Origin: Rhytidiadelphus loreus | Taxonomy: Eukaryota; Streptophyta; Bryopsida; Hypnales; Hylocomiaceae | NCBI GenBank assembly: GCA_947034895.1 | Contig: OX344764.1 | Location: 14,570,001-14,634,000, forward strand | Reading direction: 5' to 3' | Length of the DNA: 64,000 nucleotides | In this document: positions 44,423 to 55,825 of the stretch, piece by piece | Layout: the number at the start of each line of letters is the position of its first letter | Position numbering within the stretch: position 1 is the first letter of the stretch | Notes under the pieces: generated by a model | What the model was told of the DNA's origin: nothing | Database searches by the model: none | Seen by the model: only the letters and a program-made list of their open reading frames with translations | Translations under genes and position numbers: made by a program

Positions 44423-47400
44423 ATGAGGCAGTTACATGGAATTATGAGGGATTTGTTGCTGTGGTGCGCTGTGATGAGTGCGTGTCTGGGAGTGGGATAC
44501 GGTGCTCAGAGCTGCAACGCATTGTTGAGCTCCAACAAGGGCTTCACAACTTGTCAGACGCTGCCCAAGCTTGGCTCCACGCTAGCATGGGCGATCCACA
44601 ACGCCACCAACACCGTCGACTTCGCCTTCTCCGGTAGGTGGTCAATTGATTTCAGGGCTGAATTAAGTTTCAGCTGCGTTAATAATTGGAATGCAAATTT
44701 AATTAACGGCTTGAATGCATGGTCAAATTCTAAAAATCAAAATGGTGTGTTTCAGAGCAGCTAAGTTGTGACGTACAAGGTCTGACTAGCTCGGTAAAAT
44801 AAGTAGGACTGGTATGGATCCAAGGTTTCAGTCAGGTGACTAAAACTGCGCCACTTCCACTGAAATCTGCCATTTGAACTAACGAACATGGAGTTTTATT
44901 CCCCAGTGTTGCCTGCAGTATCGTGGAGAATTTTCCACTGTTGTAATGGTCATGTTCTTTAGAATGGCGTGTTTCAGAGTATCAAAACTGCGTCAATTTC
45001 GCTGAAATCTGCCAATTTAACGAACATGAGGTATCGTTCCCCAATGTTGCACTGTTGTGATGAATTTTTCACTGTTTGAATAGTCATGTGCGTTAGAATG
45101 GCGTGTCTCAGAGCATCAGAACTGAACTATTTTCACTGAACTCTACCATTTTAGCTAACGAATGTGAGGTTTTGTTCCCCAATGCTGCAGTGTTGTGATC
45201 AAATTTTCACAGTTGGAATGGTCATGTTCGTTAAAATGGCGGACGTCTTTCAGAGTAGCGGATTTGTGACGAGTAAGATGGTGCTCTGAAAACGGGGATT
45301 GGTGTAGATCTAAGGTTTCCGTCCAGCGACTGCGCCAATTTTACTGAAATCTGCCATTTGAACTAACGAAACAGAGGATTTGATGTTTTGTTCCCCACTG
45401 TTGCAGTGTTGTGATGGGTTTTTTCATTGTTAGAACGGTCATGTTGATCAGAATGCCGTGTTTCCGAGCCTCAAAACTGCGCTAATTTCACTGAGATCGA
45501 TCTTCAATTTGACGTTGCAATCTCGATTGATGCACAGGTTCGCCGTCGTCAAGCGGCGGTTGGGTGGGCTGGGGCATCAACCCCATCTCCCAAACGATGG
45601 TGGGAACCCAAGCCCTGATCGCGTTTTCAAACGCAGGCATAGCCGTGGTCCACACCTACGCCATCACCAGCGCCATGAAGCGCGGCGCCGCGCCTATGGT
45701 TCCCGGGAACCTCACTGTCAACTTCACGAATGCCTCCGCCGAGATCACCGCAGGCACGGGCACCATCACCCTCTTCGTCACCCTGAACATGAAGCCCAAC
45801 GAGTCGTGGACCATGAACCATGTGTGGAACCAGGGCTCAGTCGTAAACCTCGCCACGAACGGAATCGGACCCCACGCCATGGGTGGTGAGAGTGTTGAGT
45901 CCGTCGCAGCCATCGACTTGGCCACGAATGTCGCGGTTGCAAATGTCGATCTCCCGCACCAGAAGCTCAAAAACGTAAGACCACGTCGAACCACTTCTTA
46001 AGTCTAGCTCCTCTTTTTGTAGCAGTTTGAAGAATTCATACTGAGATATGCATTTGTCTCAAAAAATTGTTTTTGGAACTAATACATGCGATGTCGAGTA
46101 CGTTTTAGTAGGGATGTCAAATTTGTCATCACTTACATTTTATTCTCTACAGTATGAAAAATCGAAATAGACATTGTAAACTTGTGAGTCCATCATCGTT
46201 TTTATATAAAGGGTTAAGTTTCCTCTACTCTCGAATTTTGCATTCAATCTTTGCTCTTCTGCCACTAGTGCAGGACTATGTGAAACATCGGGACCTTAGT
46301 GTTACCCTAGTTTGATCATGGGGTTTCTTGTGGGGGAAACTTACGCGTCTTTCATTGAGGGCAGATGTTTCAAAGGGGCGGTTAAACGAACTTCTTTCTT
46401 AGTTTGTGATTACAGCAACATTTTGGACAAGATGCTATTTGAACATGTTTAGGGTTTACACTAGTTTGCAACTTGTGAGCTTGGTTATGGATCGTGGTTT
46501 GGAAATCGGTGCTGCAGCGACACGGCATCATCAGCGCCGTGGCGTGGGGATTACTCCTGCCGCTAGGCACCATGGCAGCACGCTACTTGCGTCCCCTTTC
46601 AGGCAGCAACCCGGCGTGGTTCTACATCCACGTCACCTGCCAATGCTCGGGCTACTTGCTCGGAGTGGTCGCATGGGCCATGGGGTTGCAGCTCCACGAG
46701 TACATTGTCGACGAAGGCGCTGCTGTTCCTAGCAAGCATCGCAACGTCGGCATCACCGTCTTCACATTCGCCTCGCTCCAGGTACGTACTGGCTTCAACA
46801 ATGCTGAGATTTCTTTCTGTCTGTAAGGTCCTCTAACCCAAGCCAGTCCGAGGACACTTCTTGCATCTCTTCAAGCAATTTTAACATGTTTAGAACTGTG
46901 GTTTTAGGGTTTTCTCTGAAGCTCTAGCTGGAGAATTCAGTACAAAGAGTTCAGCCCAAATCACTTTCTATCATGATCATGAACGAATTTCTTTAAGTAA
47001 TTGGAAAGTGGGAGATGACGTTACAGACCACTATGAGCTAGTGACAAACGTCAATTTCGATACATTGTCGCAAATAAATTCAGAGAGCCAAATATTGACA
47101 TTCAACTACAGAAATCTCTACTAACAAGGATTGTCATAGATTTATATTCAACGCTCCCGCTATAAAAAGCGCCAAAATTAGTGAACATCTGCCAATTTTT
47201 TGAAATTGACGATGACACCCTCAAGCCCCAGGCCATTTCCCGAACCCCGTTTCCATTCAAAGATGAGTGGCCTTAGACCTTTAGCCAAGTCATGCTTACA
47301 CTCTTTGCGATCTGAAGGCAAATCAAGTGTATTGGAAGAGATGAGTTGCTGTTGGTAACCCAGCTAAATTCAAAATGTCCCTCTATGAAATATTCGAAGA

Positions 47401-47955
47401 ATTCCACAGTCAATGTCCAGCGGTGATAGAACAGGATACCTTAGATTACACAAGGAACGGAATTTGGACACAAATTAAAGGACATTTGTCCAATTCCCAT
47501 TTTGAATTTCTTCTGTGTAACCGGCGTTGGTATGATTTTGATTCCCTACCGTCGCTTCCCCTAGCTTGCATTATTTTGAGTGGCCATGGCTTGCACTGCT
47601 GCAGATGCTGGCGCTGTGGCTGCGTCCCAAGCCCGACGCCAAGTACCGAACGCACTGGAACGTGTACCACCACGCGTTGGGATACACCACCGTGGTGTTG
47701 ATCATCGTCAACATCTTCGCAGGTCTGGATCTGCTGCAACCCGGAGAGAAGTGGACGAACGCATACACGGTGGTGCTCACCGTGCTCGGGGGCACCAGCT
47801 TCTTCATGGAGATCATCGTGTGGAGTGTGTGGTTGCGCCAGCGAGCTAAGAAGAACGCAGGGACATTGTCCAACAGAACTAAAGAGAGCGGAATTGCAAC
47901 TGGGAATCCTTACAGAAGCCGCGAACCGGAGAATCGGACCATGGATGTCATTTGA
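44423..47955 (+). CDS. DOMON domain-cytochrome b561 fusion protein
   Basis: Exons 44423-44633, 45538-45974, 46518-46781 and 47605-47955 (1263 nt, 420 aa, GT-AG introns, phases 1, 0, 0). An N-terminal signal peptide ends near GYG-AQS (about residue 28). An AIR12-type DOMON domain (about 30-205) holds WVGWGINP and Met91 plus His165 (NHVWNQG), the likely heme ligands by analogy with AIR12. The b561 core follows with His218, His254, His290 and His326 (in NVYHHALGY), the four conserved heme histidines, here 36 residues apart, in five or so membrane helices. A hydrophilic cytosolic tail ends it. Such proteins carry electrons from ascorbate across the plasma membrane. GC-rich third positions set it apart from the AT-rich surroundings. 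Substrate is not deducible. Confidence 0.92.
44743..45500 (+). repeat. Tandem repeats filling intron 1 of the b561 gene
   Basis: Degenerate copies begin with (gc)gtgtttcagag near 44743, 44966, 45103, 45245 and 45460, each followed by caaaactgcg-caattt-cactgaaatctgcca, taacgaa, gttccccaatgttgcagtgttgtgat and atggtcatgtt. Two spacings occur: about 138 bp, and about 220 bp where an extra block (gtgacga, ggattggt, aggtttc-gtcag) is kept. The unit ends run close to both splice sites. Confidence 0.75.
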
Positions 47956-47964
47956 GATGCTTGG

Positions 47965-48440
47965 GAACCCAATTTCTCATTTCTGCATGAGCTCAGTGCT
48001 TATATAAAACTTTGCCCGAGGACTTCAATTCCGGTTTTGGTCTTGAAGTTTGCTTCCAAGTGGGGTTCCAGTGTAGTGTAAGATTAGATTGTATACTGTA
48101 TGTCCTTGATGACTATTTAGATCGTTGAGCTGTCTGTTTGTAGACTGATTTACTTTTTTATTTACTTTTAGGAGTACATCAAAATCTCTAAGGTTTAACC
48201 CAAACAATAGTATTCCCTCGAGAGTTTGAGCTGGGAATTTCTGTGAGCTCAGTGCTTAGAACTTGCCAGAGAACTTCATTTCCGGTTTCAGTCTTGAGGG
48301 TTGCTTCAAAGTGGGTCCAATTTACTGTAGATTAGATGCGTACATAGATAACTGATCTGTCTGCTTGTAGACTGGAGTTGCTCTTTTTTTTTTTATGAGT
48401 ACATCAAAATCCTTAAGGTTTTTCCCAAGCAATAGACCTC
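47965..48440 (+). repeat. Tandem duplication in the b561 3' untranslated region
   Basis: Copy 1 (about 47985-48210) and copy 2 (about 48240-48440) have a period near 253 bp. Shared blocks are gagctcagtgctta, gaacttcatttccggttt / gacttcaattccggtttt, gtttgcttccaagtggg, agattagat, ctgtctg-ttgtagactg, gagtacatcaaaatc and aaggttt-cccaa-caatag. It begins within 40 bp of the stop codon, so the transcript probably includes it. Confidence 0.75.
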
Positions 48441-49439
48441 CCGCCAGAGTTTTTATTGTTGTTATATAACGGAACTCAGAAAGCACTGTTCTGGGTTGGG
48501 TTTTTTTTGGTTTTTTCTTGAAACACATGGAGCACTGTTCTGGTTTGATCGATGGCCGAGATTTTTGCCCTCCAAGGCCTGCCACCGTCGTTTGTTGAAA
48601 GCTGCACGAGGGCAACCGTCGCACCTGTGTTGATACAAAGCCTAGTGCCAGTAGCGGAAGGCGAAATCTCAACCTTCTAGAGCTTTGCTTCAATTCTGCA
48701 GGTTACTTCAGCTTTCATGTGTTGTTGGGGTACAACTTAGTTTTTCCAGGAATCTTGATGATTTCACGTGATGTCGCCAAATTTTCTATAATTTCGTTAC
48801 TGATAATCTACCCCCAATTTTATGAAGAGCAGATTTTTTGTGCACCGTTTTGCACACAATTCCTCTACGAATGTCATTTTTATTGGTGCCCGAGAAAATT
48901 GTAGAGAAAACAGTATTGTTTCATAGAGAATTTTTGGCACGTTGTGACAACTTGACAAGTACCTTGAGTAATCCATACCTTGAGTGAGGTTGTTTGTTTT
49001 ATTTGTTTTGTTTGTTATGGTGGTAGTGTTGGAAAGCTCTCTGCGAGGAGGGGTGCATGGGCTTTGTTTTGTGGCCTTCTAACCTATGGTGTGAATGATA
49101 TTAAATTTTTAAGTTTTTATGAATTATGAATTAGAAAATTAGAAAATTACTTTTATTTTGACATAGGGCACACTAGTATATCTGAAGAACAAATGATGAC
49201 GGGAATGTACACAATTTTCTAACTTAAAGAAATCCTTGAATTAGACTTGCAAACTTGTAGTGTGAAAGTCAGATTGAATCTCATCAAGTGCGTGATATCA
49301 AGATTAGACTCATTTTAGGTGCAACAAGTGTATATTCAAGATCCAATTTTTCCCAATTCATTATTTAAATGGACATATTTGAACTCAATGTATCAATTGA
49401 ATTTAGCAAAGCTCTCTAGAGAGTGTGTATCTCCATGTT
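48441..49439. other. Intergenic DNA, no gene seen
   Basis: 48441-48720 is GC-richer than its right flank, and a short minus-strand frame there lacks a recognisable domain. The remainder is AT-rich without paired repeats. Confidence 0.35.
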
Positions 49440-49640
49440 GCTTCACAAGCTATTTGACCACTCTCAAGGCCTGACAACTTCTTGAGAACATTGATTTAAC
49501 TCACTTAAAACCACTTTGAATTTTTGTAGCATATAGATGTGCTTGAAATTTTTAATTATAACTTTATAAAAATAAAGATTAGTCTATTTAGTATGCATGG
49601 AACTAAATGTGGAAAATATGGACAAAACCAATAGTGAGAG
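49440..49640. repeat. Dispersed repeat RA, partial copy 3
   Basis: Matches 2750-2905 and 32930-33065: acaacttcttgagaa, atagatgtgcttgaaattttt, aaaataaaga(c/t)ta and atgcatggaactaaatgtgg. Ends not defined. Confidence 0.55.
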
Positions 49641-50560
49641 TAAATCTTGAGAGAGCAAAATTTGAGATGTAGTAGACAACAAATGTGCACACCTATGTGG
49701 AATGGGTGAGATGCAACTTCCTTTACATAGACCAATCGTGTGATGCAAACACAAGAGAGGTGAATTTGAAGAACCGTTGAAGAGAATTCATTAAAGAGTT
49801 TGATGTGTGAGGAAGGCCAAGCACTGTCAAATTGGGTGGGTTGGAGTCACCGGTGTGTCTATTAGGTAGACATTTCAAACAAGATGAAGTGACTATCTAA
49901 ACAAGTTTAGATTTTTAGGACTTGGATTTTGACCAAGGAAAAAATATATTATTCTCAACTGGAGTTTACTATGATTAAGTAATATAGCAAAAAGATTTTG
50001 GACATACTATTTGATGCTAGAATGTGGAGTGTAGACCGTTGAGGATAGAAGCGCTATAGGCAGAACCATAAGAAGTGGACTCAATTGATTGGATATTGAT
50101 AGCAAACTTGAGTTGTATGGGATATGCACAATGGGCTAGGAATGCATTTCATTGGGGCAACAATGTGAACATAGCATGCACTTTGCTTTGCTTTTAATCT
50201 TGAACATAATATCCCTTGGCAGTTGTGAGAATTCACCCTTCTTCACTATATAATTACAACAAACAAAAAATAACATACTTCTTCAAAATTATATATTTAA
50301 ATCAAATTATTCTAAAAAACTAAACTATTAATATTGTGAAACATATAAATATGTAAAAATATTCTAAAAAAATGCAATTTTTTTAGAGATTCTTCAATGA
50401 CATAGTGGAGATGGTAGTAACCACTATACTAAATAGTGAAATTAGGTCACCTGAAGAATTAGGTTGCCTTACTCGAAGAAAATTACTTCACAAGCCATCA
50501 AAGTCAACAAATATTGTTACAAATATTTCCTTTTGTATATATAGAGGTTCATGAGTCCCA
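49641..50560. other. Intergenic DNA, no gene seen
   Basis: AT-rich sequence without supported features. Confidence 0.35.
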
Positions 50561-50802
50561 ATTATAACAATATCTAATTCAAAATTAGTGCATTCTTGTA
50601 CAAGTAACAGTAAATATTTATACAGTGTCAAATGTCAAAAAAATTCACTAATTTCACTAGTAAGTGTACCATTTATACCCGGCATAGGCTTCCGGTTCTG
50701 GGTACCAGATTCGACGATTACTATGCCGGAGAATCATCCATCCATTCCCATCCTTATTCATCCCACATCCATCCAACAGCCAAACAAGGGCTCCGTCAGA
50801 GC

Positions 50803-50836
50803 TTCCCGCCACCTGATTCCAAAATTCAATTCCCCG
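50803..50836 (+). promoter_or_regulatory. E2F-like sites upstream of PSF3
   Basis: TTCCCGCC (50803-50810) and ATTCCCCG (50829-50836) lie 115-148 bp upstream of the PSF3 start codon. The second fits the plant E2F consensus WTTSSCSS; the first is one flanking base short of it. GINS and other replication genes are typical E2F targets, so an S-phase promoter is a reasonable inference. Confidence 0.45.
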
Positions 50837-50950
50837 CCTCTCACACTCGCGTCAAGGAATTCAATTCTCCACCACCTTTGCAACCATTGCCCCAGCAACT
50901 ACTTTCGATTTCCACATGCTTCTTCGCAGATTCTCCTTCCAGCAGCGGCC

Positions 50951-53846
50951 ATGGCCAACTACTACGACATCCAGGACATTCTCATGCAAGACGAGGTGCG
51001 TGACCAGCGTCACTCAATCCAGACCATGCTGCGTCTGGTATTCTCTTGTCCTTGAATTTGAGCTCTGCAATCGCTGTTTCTTTGCCTCATCAGTTCACAA
51101 GTTTCAGTGGATGTTTTGCGTTTCGATTCCGACTCTTCCACGCCAGGAATTGGATTTTTTTTGACTCAATTGGAAGGTTTTGAGTGTTTGTACAACCTCT
51201 GTTTCTAGGTCTGGGCACTTCCCGATTTCAGTTTTTCTGAGGGCTGTGTGTTTAAGATTTCGATTCCGAATCCTTCATGGTTGGAACTCCGCATTTGATT
51301 TTTATTAATTTTTATTTTTAGTCAATTTGAAGATTTTGGGTGTTTGTGCCATTCGAGAGTTGTTTTGCAGAATGTGTCGACGGTGTTTCTGCACAAGGCG
51401 AATGGCGCCGGGTTTCTCGATCCGTCCTCGGAAGACAACAATGTGAGTTTTTTGGCCCTGATTTCGAGTTTTGGGGTATCACCCCGTTTCTGATTGTAAG
51501 GTAACGCCATCTAATGGCGAAACTTTAAGCATTGATTATAGATATTATAATTAGAGTAGTACTGATTCCTGTTAGAGATTGGAAGGGGATTCGAATGCAT
51601 CAAAGTATGCATTACTTGGATTGTGTACGCAAAAGTTGTAAGGGTTCAAAGTGTTTTGGATGATGATTTTGAAACTGTCGTTAAGGTGGTGTACATTTTT
51701 AATATCCAGATGTCTTCATCATGTAGGACTTTTGGGTATTTATCACAGTTAGGCACCTCTACCTTCATGCACCAGATTGTTGAATAGCAATAAAAATTAG
51801 GGTTGTGCGAATCGGTTTTCAGGTGGCTCGAGGGTCCGTGGTGGACCTTCCTCTTTGGTTAGCTCAAGACCTAGTCCAACGACAAATTGTACATGTGAAG
51901 CTTCCCGGTTGCTTTAACGCAAGGTTCGCCTTGATTCCCTTCTTGTACACTGTTTTCACTCCATAAAACGCTTGCCACTATTTGCTGTATATGTGCCATC
52001 AAATTATAAGGGCCATTTTTATGGATAGAATGAAGCGAGAAGCTTGAGTTAACAATTAATCCTACGCTTTGATTTGTGTTAATTATTTCCTTGCTTCGTT
52101 TAATTTTGACTTTATACTAGTCCAAGTTACAAGAATTTGCAGCCCATCTCGTAGCATGAAGATGTGGCACTATATGGTACGCTGAAAATATTGAGATGCA
52201 TTGAACTCTTGTTACCTCAATTGCGTCATAAGGCGTCAAAGATACAGTGGATTATTTAAACTTATTCTCTCAATCCGAGTTTATGTTGCTTCAAATCTTA
52301 AGCTTGTTGCCTCAAGCTTGTTGCTCCGATCCTATGCAATCTAATGTGGGTTGAAAACTGTACTGGTCAATAGATTGGAGTATGCACACCATGGCTTAAA
52401 GTGTCAAGCTAAAATGATGTTTCCAATTGTTGTCTTTCAAATGTGATAGATATCCCTAGTGGGAAAGAGATACAAGGCCTCGTTGTTTCAAGGAGCTCAC
52501 TGATGACGTGCTGTTCATTTGATTTGCAATTTGGACATCGGTTTAATCTGCTTTCTGGTACTTGTAAATGTGCTCAGGGTCCGCAAGGAGGTACAAGCAG
52601 ATCCAGCATGTGTAGACCTCCGTAGCAAGTGCCCTTTCTACTACGAGATGGGCTGCAAATTGATTGAATTGTGAGTTTCCTCTCGCCCAGCGTTGTTCTC
52701 TCTTCTAGAGTTCTACGCTGTGCAACTGCTCTTCCATGTACACGAAATGGTTGTCTTGAAACTATGTGATTATTTCTTTTAACAAGTTTCTTTTTTTCGA
52801 ATCTTTTTCCAATGAATAGTTTTCTTCATTGGTTTGTAACACTTATTTACTGAAGGAGGTCTCTATGTGACAATTATAACTATAGGGAGATCTCCTCATG
52901 AACCATGGAGAAGATTTGATCTCTGTGATTATGGGGAGACCTCCTTATGTTTCCCGGGGGGGTGTTTTTCTTTTCCGGTGCTGTCAAAAAGTTACTGAAA
53001 CAGTGTAGTTTTTACTGAAATACCTATTCCCTTCAAAACTATGTGCATGGTTTGACATCACACTGTTAGGGATTGTGAATATCATGACAGGACTCAGCTC
53101 CTGCACAAGTTTGCTTCTTATAATTCCTCGGTTGCCATGGCTGTATTTCAGGAACGTGGATAACAAACTCGGTCCTTTCTTATTGAAGACTCTGCAAGGG
53201 CGTTACAAGGATTTGTTATGCAAAGCTCTCACGGCCACTTTGACTGGAAATCCCAAGTTTGTGCCTCTTCTCACTGAGGAGGAAACGCGATGTGAGTGAC
53301 CAACTCCCTTCCCATATGTTCGGTCAATCGAGCTGCTGTCTGAAATCTACTGCCTTCCACCCTCTTGTCCTGTACGTTTCAATTTGTCTGCTTTGTTCCA
53401 AGTCTCCTCCTGCAGTACCGAAGTTTAAACTCCTGTGTTCCCAAGCTAAAAATAGAAATTCCATTTTGGAAGCGTGTAGTTGATTATATTAACTTTCAAA
53501 ATATACACCTACTGTTCAATAATGTAAAACATGATTCCTCCTTTCTGTTGGTACATTTTGTTACCTTCCTTCAAGCTTGTTGTAGATGTAAAAGTAACCA
53601 CTTTTGACCATTTGGGGAGTTGGGGGTTAGGTCGGCATGAATCCAATTTCCTCTTCCACACAAATGCGTGCTCTCCTGTTCCTCATCTGACTCTTGTATA
53701 TGGACTTTTTCTCTTTTGAAGTGTTTGAAGCGGGTAGGGATTCTATGAAAGCTTTCAAAAAATGGCGACTGCAGGGTCCTCGTCTTGAAAGAGCAGCAAT
53801 ACTCGGAAGAAAAAGAAACCGTGATGCAACTCCGATATTGAATTGA
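50951..53846 (+). CDS. PSF3: GINS complex subunit PSF3
   Basis: Exons 50951-50995, 51371-51442, 51823-51923, 52578-52670, 53152-53291 and 53722-53846 (576 nt, 191 aa, all GT-AG, phases 0, 0, 2, 2, 1). The N-terminus MANYYDIQDILMQDE is the diagnostic PSF3 start. LPLWLA (residues 48-53), ADPACVDLRSKCPFYYEMG, LLKTLQGRYKDLL and the basic end SMKAFKKWRLQGPR...LGRKRNRD follow as in other plant PSF3 proteins of about 190 residues. PSF3 joins SLD5, PSF1 and PSF2 in GINS, part of the CDC45-MCM-GINS replicative helicase in the nucleus. Intron 4 carries dispersed repeat RI. E2F-like sites precede the start. The length is normal and no defects are seen. Confidence 0.95.
52853..53035. repeat. Intronic dispersed repeat RI, copy 3
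   Basis: It lies in PSF3 intron 4. It contains ggaggtctctatg, gggagatctcctcatga, ccatggagaag, gggagacctcc, tgctgtcaaaaagttactgaaac and tgtagtttttactgaaa, collinear with the two copies in NAD kinase introns. GGAGGTCTC and GAGACCTCC form an inverted pair. Confidence 0.6.
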
Positions 53847-54054
53847 AGTTGAATTGGAGTTGAACAGAGTTTGTTGGCCTACAACTCATTCTTTAACTCG
53901 AGATTTATCATGAATAAGGTATAAGAGCTTACCATTTCAAGTCAGTTTACTCCGGAGTTGATAGATACCGGAATGTAACAATAGGCTAAAACTACTTTCA
54001 GGAGGAATGTAAATAGAATGGTTTGCAGAGCATGTAGGTGGACCCACAAGCAGT

Positions 54055-54120
54055 CTCATACTGACTGATAATTACTCCATTAAATTAGCTCCATTAAATG
54101 GAGTCTACTTCTAGTATGAG
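54055..54120. repeat. 66-bp fold-back sequence downstream of PSF3
   Basis: The outer arms CTCATACT and AGTATGAG pair perfectly, and the inner arms ACTCCATT and AATGGAGT pair perfectly, with small asymmetric bulges and a short loop. It lies about 210 bp after the PSF3 stop, probably in the 3' untranslated region or just beyond. It could be a minimal MITE or an RNA hairpin. Confidence 0.5.
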
Positions 54121-55825
54121 TGTAATCTTTCTAATCTGTTTAATCGTGAAACTGAGTGCAGAAAAAATTAAGAAATCAATATGATCACTTCGCTGATAAT
54201 GCCACTACTTGCTGTCTCGAGTGCCTTCTCTGCACATTATTTTTTTTCCCCAGGTCATGAATTAATCCTCACACGTTGTGTGAGGTAACTGTCCTTGAGG
54301 TATCGTCTACTTGAGATTGAGTGTGAGTATGCTACAAAACTATTAAATTTGCAAGTACAGGTGTGACTAGAATTTGACAGGAACGCAAATTCTTTGAAGT
54401 GGAGAACATTGCTTAGTTTTAGCCTTGTGAACCTCATTGGAAGCGGTTGGACTCGTCCTCGAAATTGTGCGTGAGTCTGTTTCCAGACATGATCTAATGT
54501 CCGTGTCTATTGTGCATGCATCATCATCTTTCGGCATCACGAGGTCAGGAAACAGTAGAGGTAATAGTAAAGCTCAGAAGATCAGAAGAGGTTGTCTTTA
54601 GTGTACCAAGACTCTCATAAGCCCTCATGTTTTGGTTGTGTACATCCTATGGTGAAACTGTAGTATTAGTGTTTCTTTTTGGTTTAGGGTAATGCTAGAG
54701 AATTAGAAATTATAGCAAAAAGTGGGTAAAGTGCAAGTATGGCATTTGAACTTTATATGCAAAAGTTATTTGAAGTCAAAAGTTGAATTGGGAGATTTTC
54801 TAAGACCTAATTTCAATGTCACATGTTGAATAGTGTGCAACAAGCAACTATTTTTCATTTGGATATTTTAGGGTATGGTTTTAGGAATATGCTTGGTTTT
54901 GAGTGATCCTATCTTGTAAGGTTCTCATAAACCTTGACCACATTTTCAAATTTTAAAGTCCTTCACATTGTATGTTCCTATATTGCAATGAATGAAATTT
55001 ATTTTAATTTACTTTTAAGAGATGTAATTACATGTCTTATGCAAATCATAAACTTTTTAGATCTTTTTGTGAAAATTTGAAATTACTATGAATTTTTGAA
55101 CAAATATTTAAAATAATAATAATATCAATTCTAAAATTTGTAAAAGAATCTGAATTTTTTTAAAGTATTGTATCAAAGATATTAGATTCCCATTGAATTA
55201 TGGAAAAAAATTACAATTTGTATTAGGTGTAAAGAAAAATAATAGATTTGGAGATTTGGAGATAAAAGAGTAAGACAAAGTAAGGTTCAAGAAGGTGTGG
55301 CACTTGAAAAGAATTTGCAATTTTGTGTAATTATGATTTTTCAATGTCTAATAAAGCAAATTTCTTCAACCATGCCCTAAATTTGGTATATATGGGTTGA
55401 ACATCTTGCCCTAAGTTTGGTATACATGGATTGAACCAATTGCATAGACGAGTTACATGAGAGCTTTCTCGAAAAGCAAGCCAGAGCTCAAGTCAGAGCT
55501 ACATAGTGAGGGTTAGATCCTCATACCCTCTGGTACCGCAGTAGCTTGTTGCACTTAGAACGGTTGCAGAGCTTCACGAGACTCTCTAGCGTACTTCATA
55601 ACGTCGCTGCACTACAGAAGTACAGATGTAGCTTGTGTCGATGCAATTGGTCTCTCCCCCTCTTTCGGATCGGAGCCAAGAATTTCCATGGAAAGCACCA
55701 GCCCAGAGCACAGGAACATCCAAAATCATGCGTAGAACGATTCAAGAAGGCACGAAGGAAGTCGTGTATGAATTATAATACATTGTAGGCAAATATCTAC
55801 ATTGATGCAGGTTGTAGTTCACCAC
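54121..55825. other. Convergent intergenic region, no gene
   Basis: It lies between the ends of the plus-strand PSF3 gene and the minus-strand GIL1-like gene, so it contains both 3' regions. 54900-55350 is very AT-rich. No repeat with defined ends was recognised. Confidence 0.35.
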
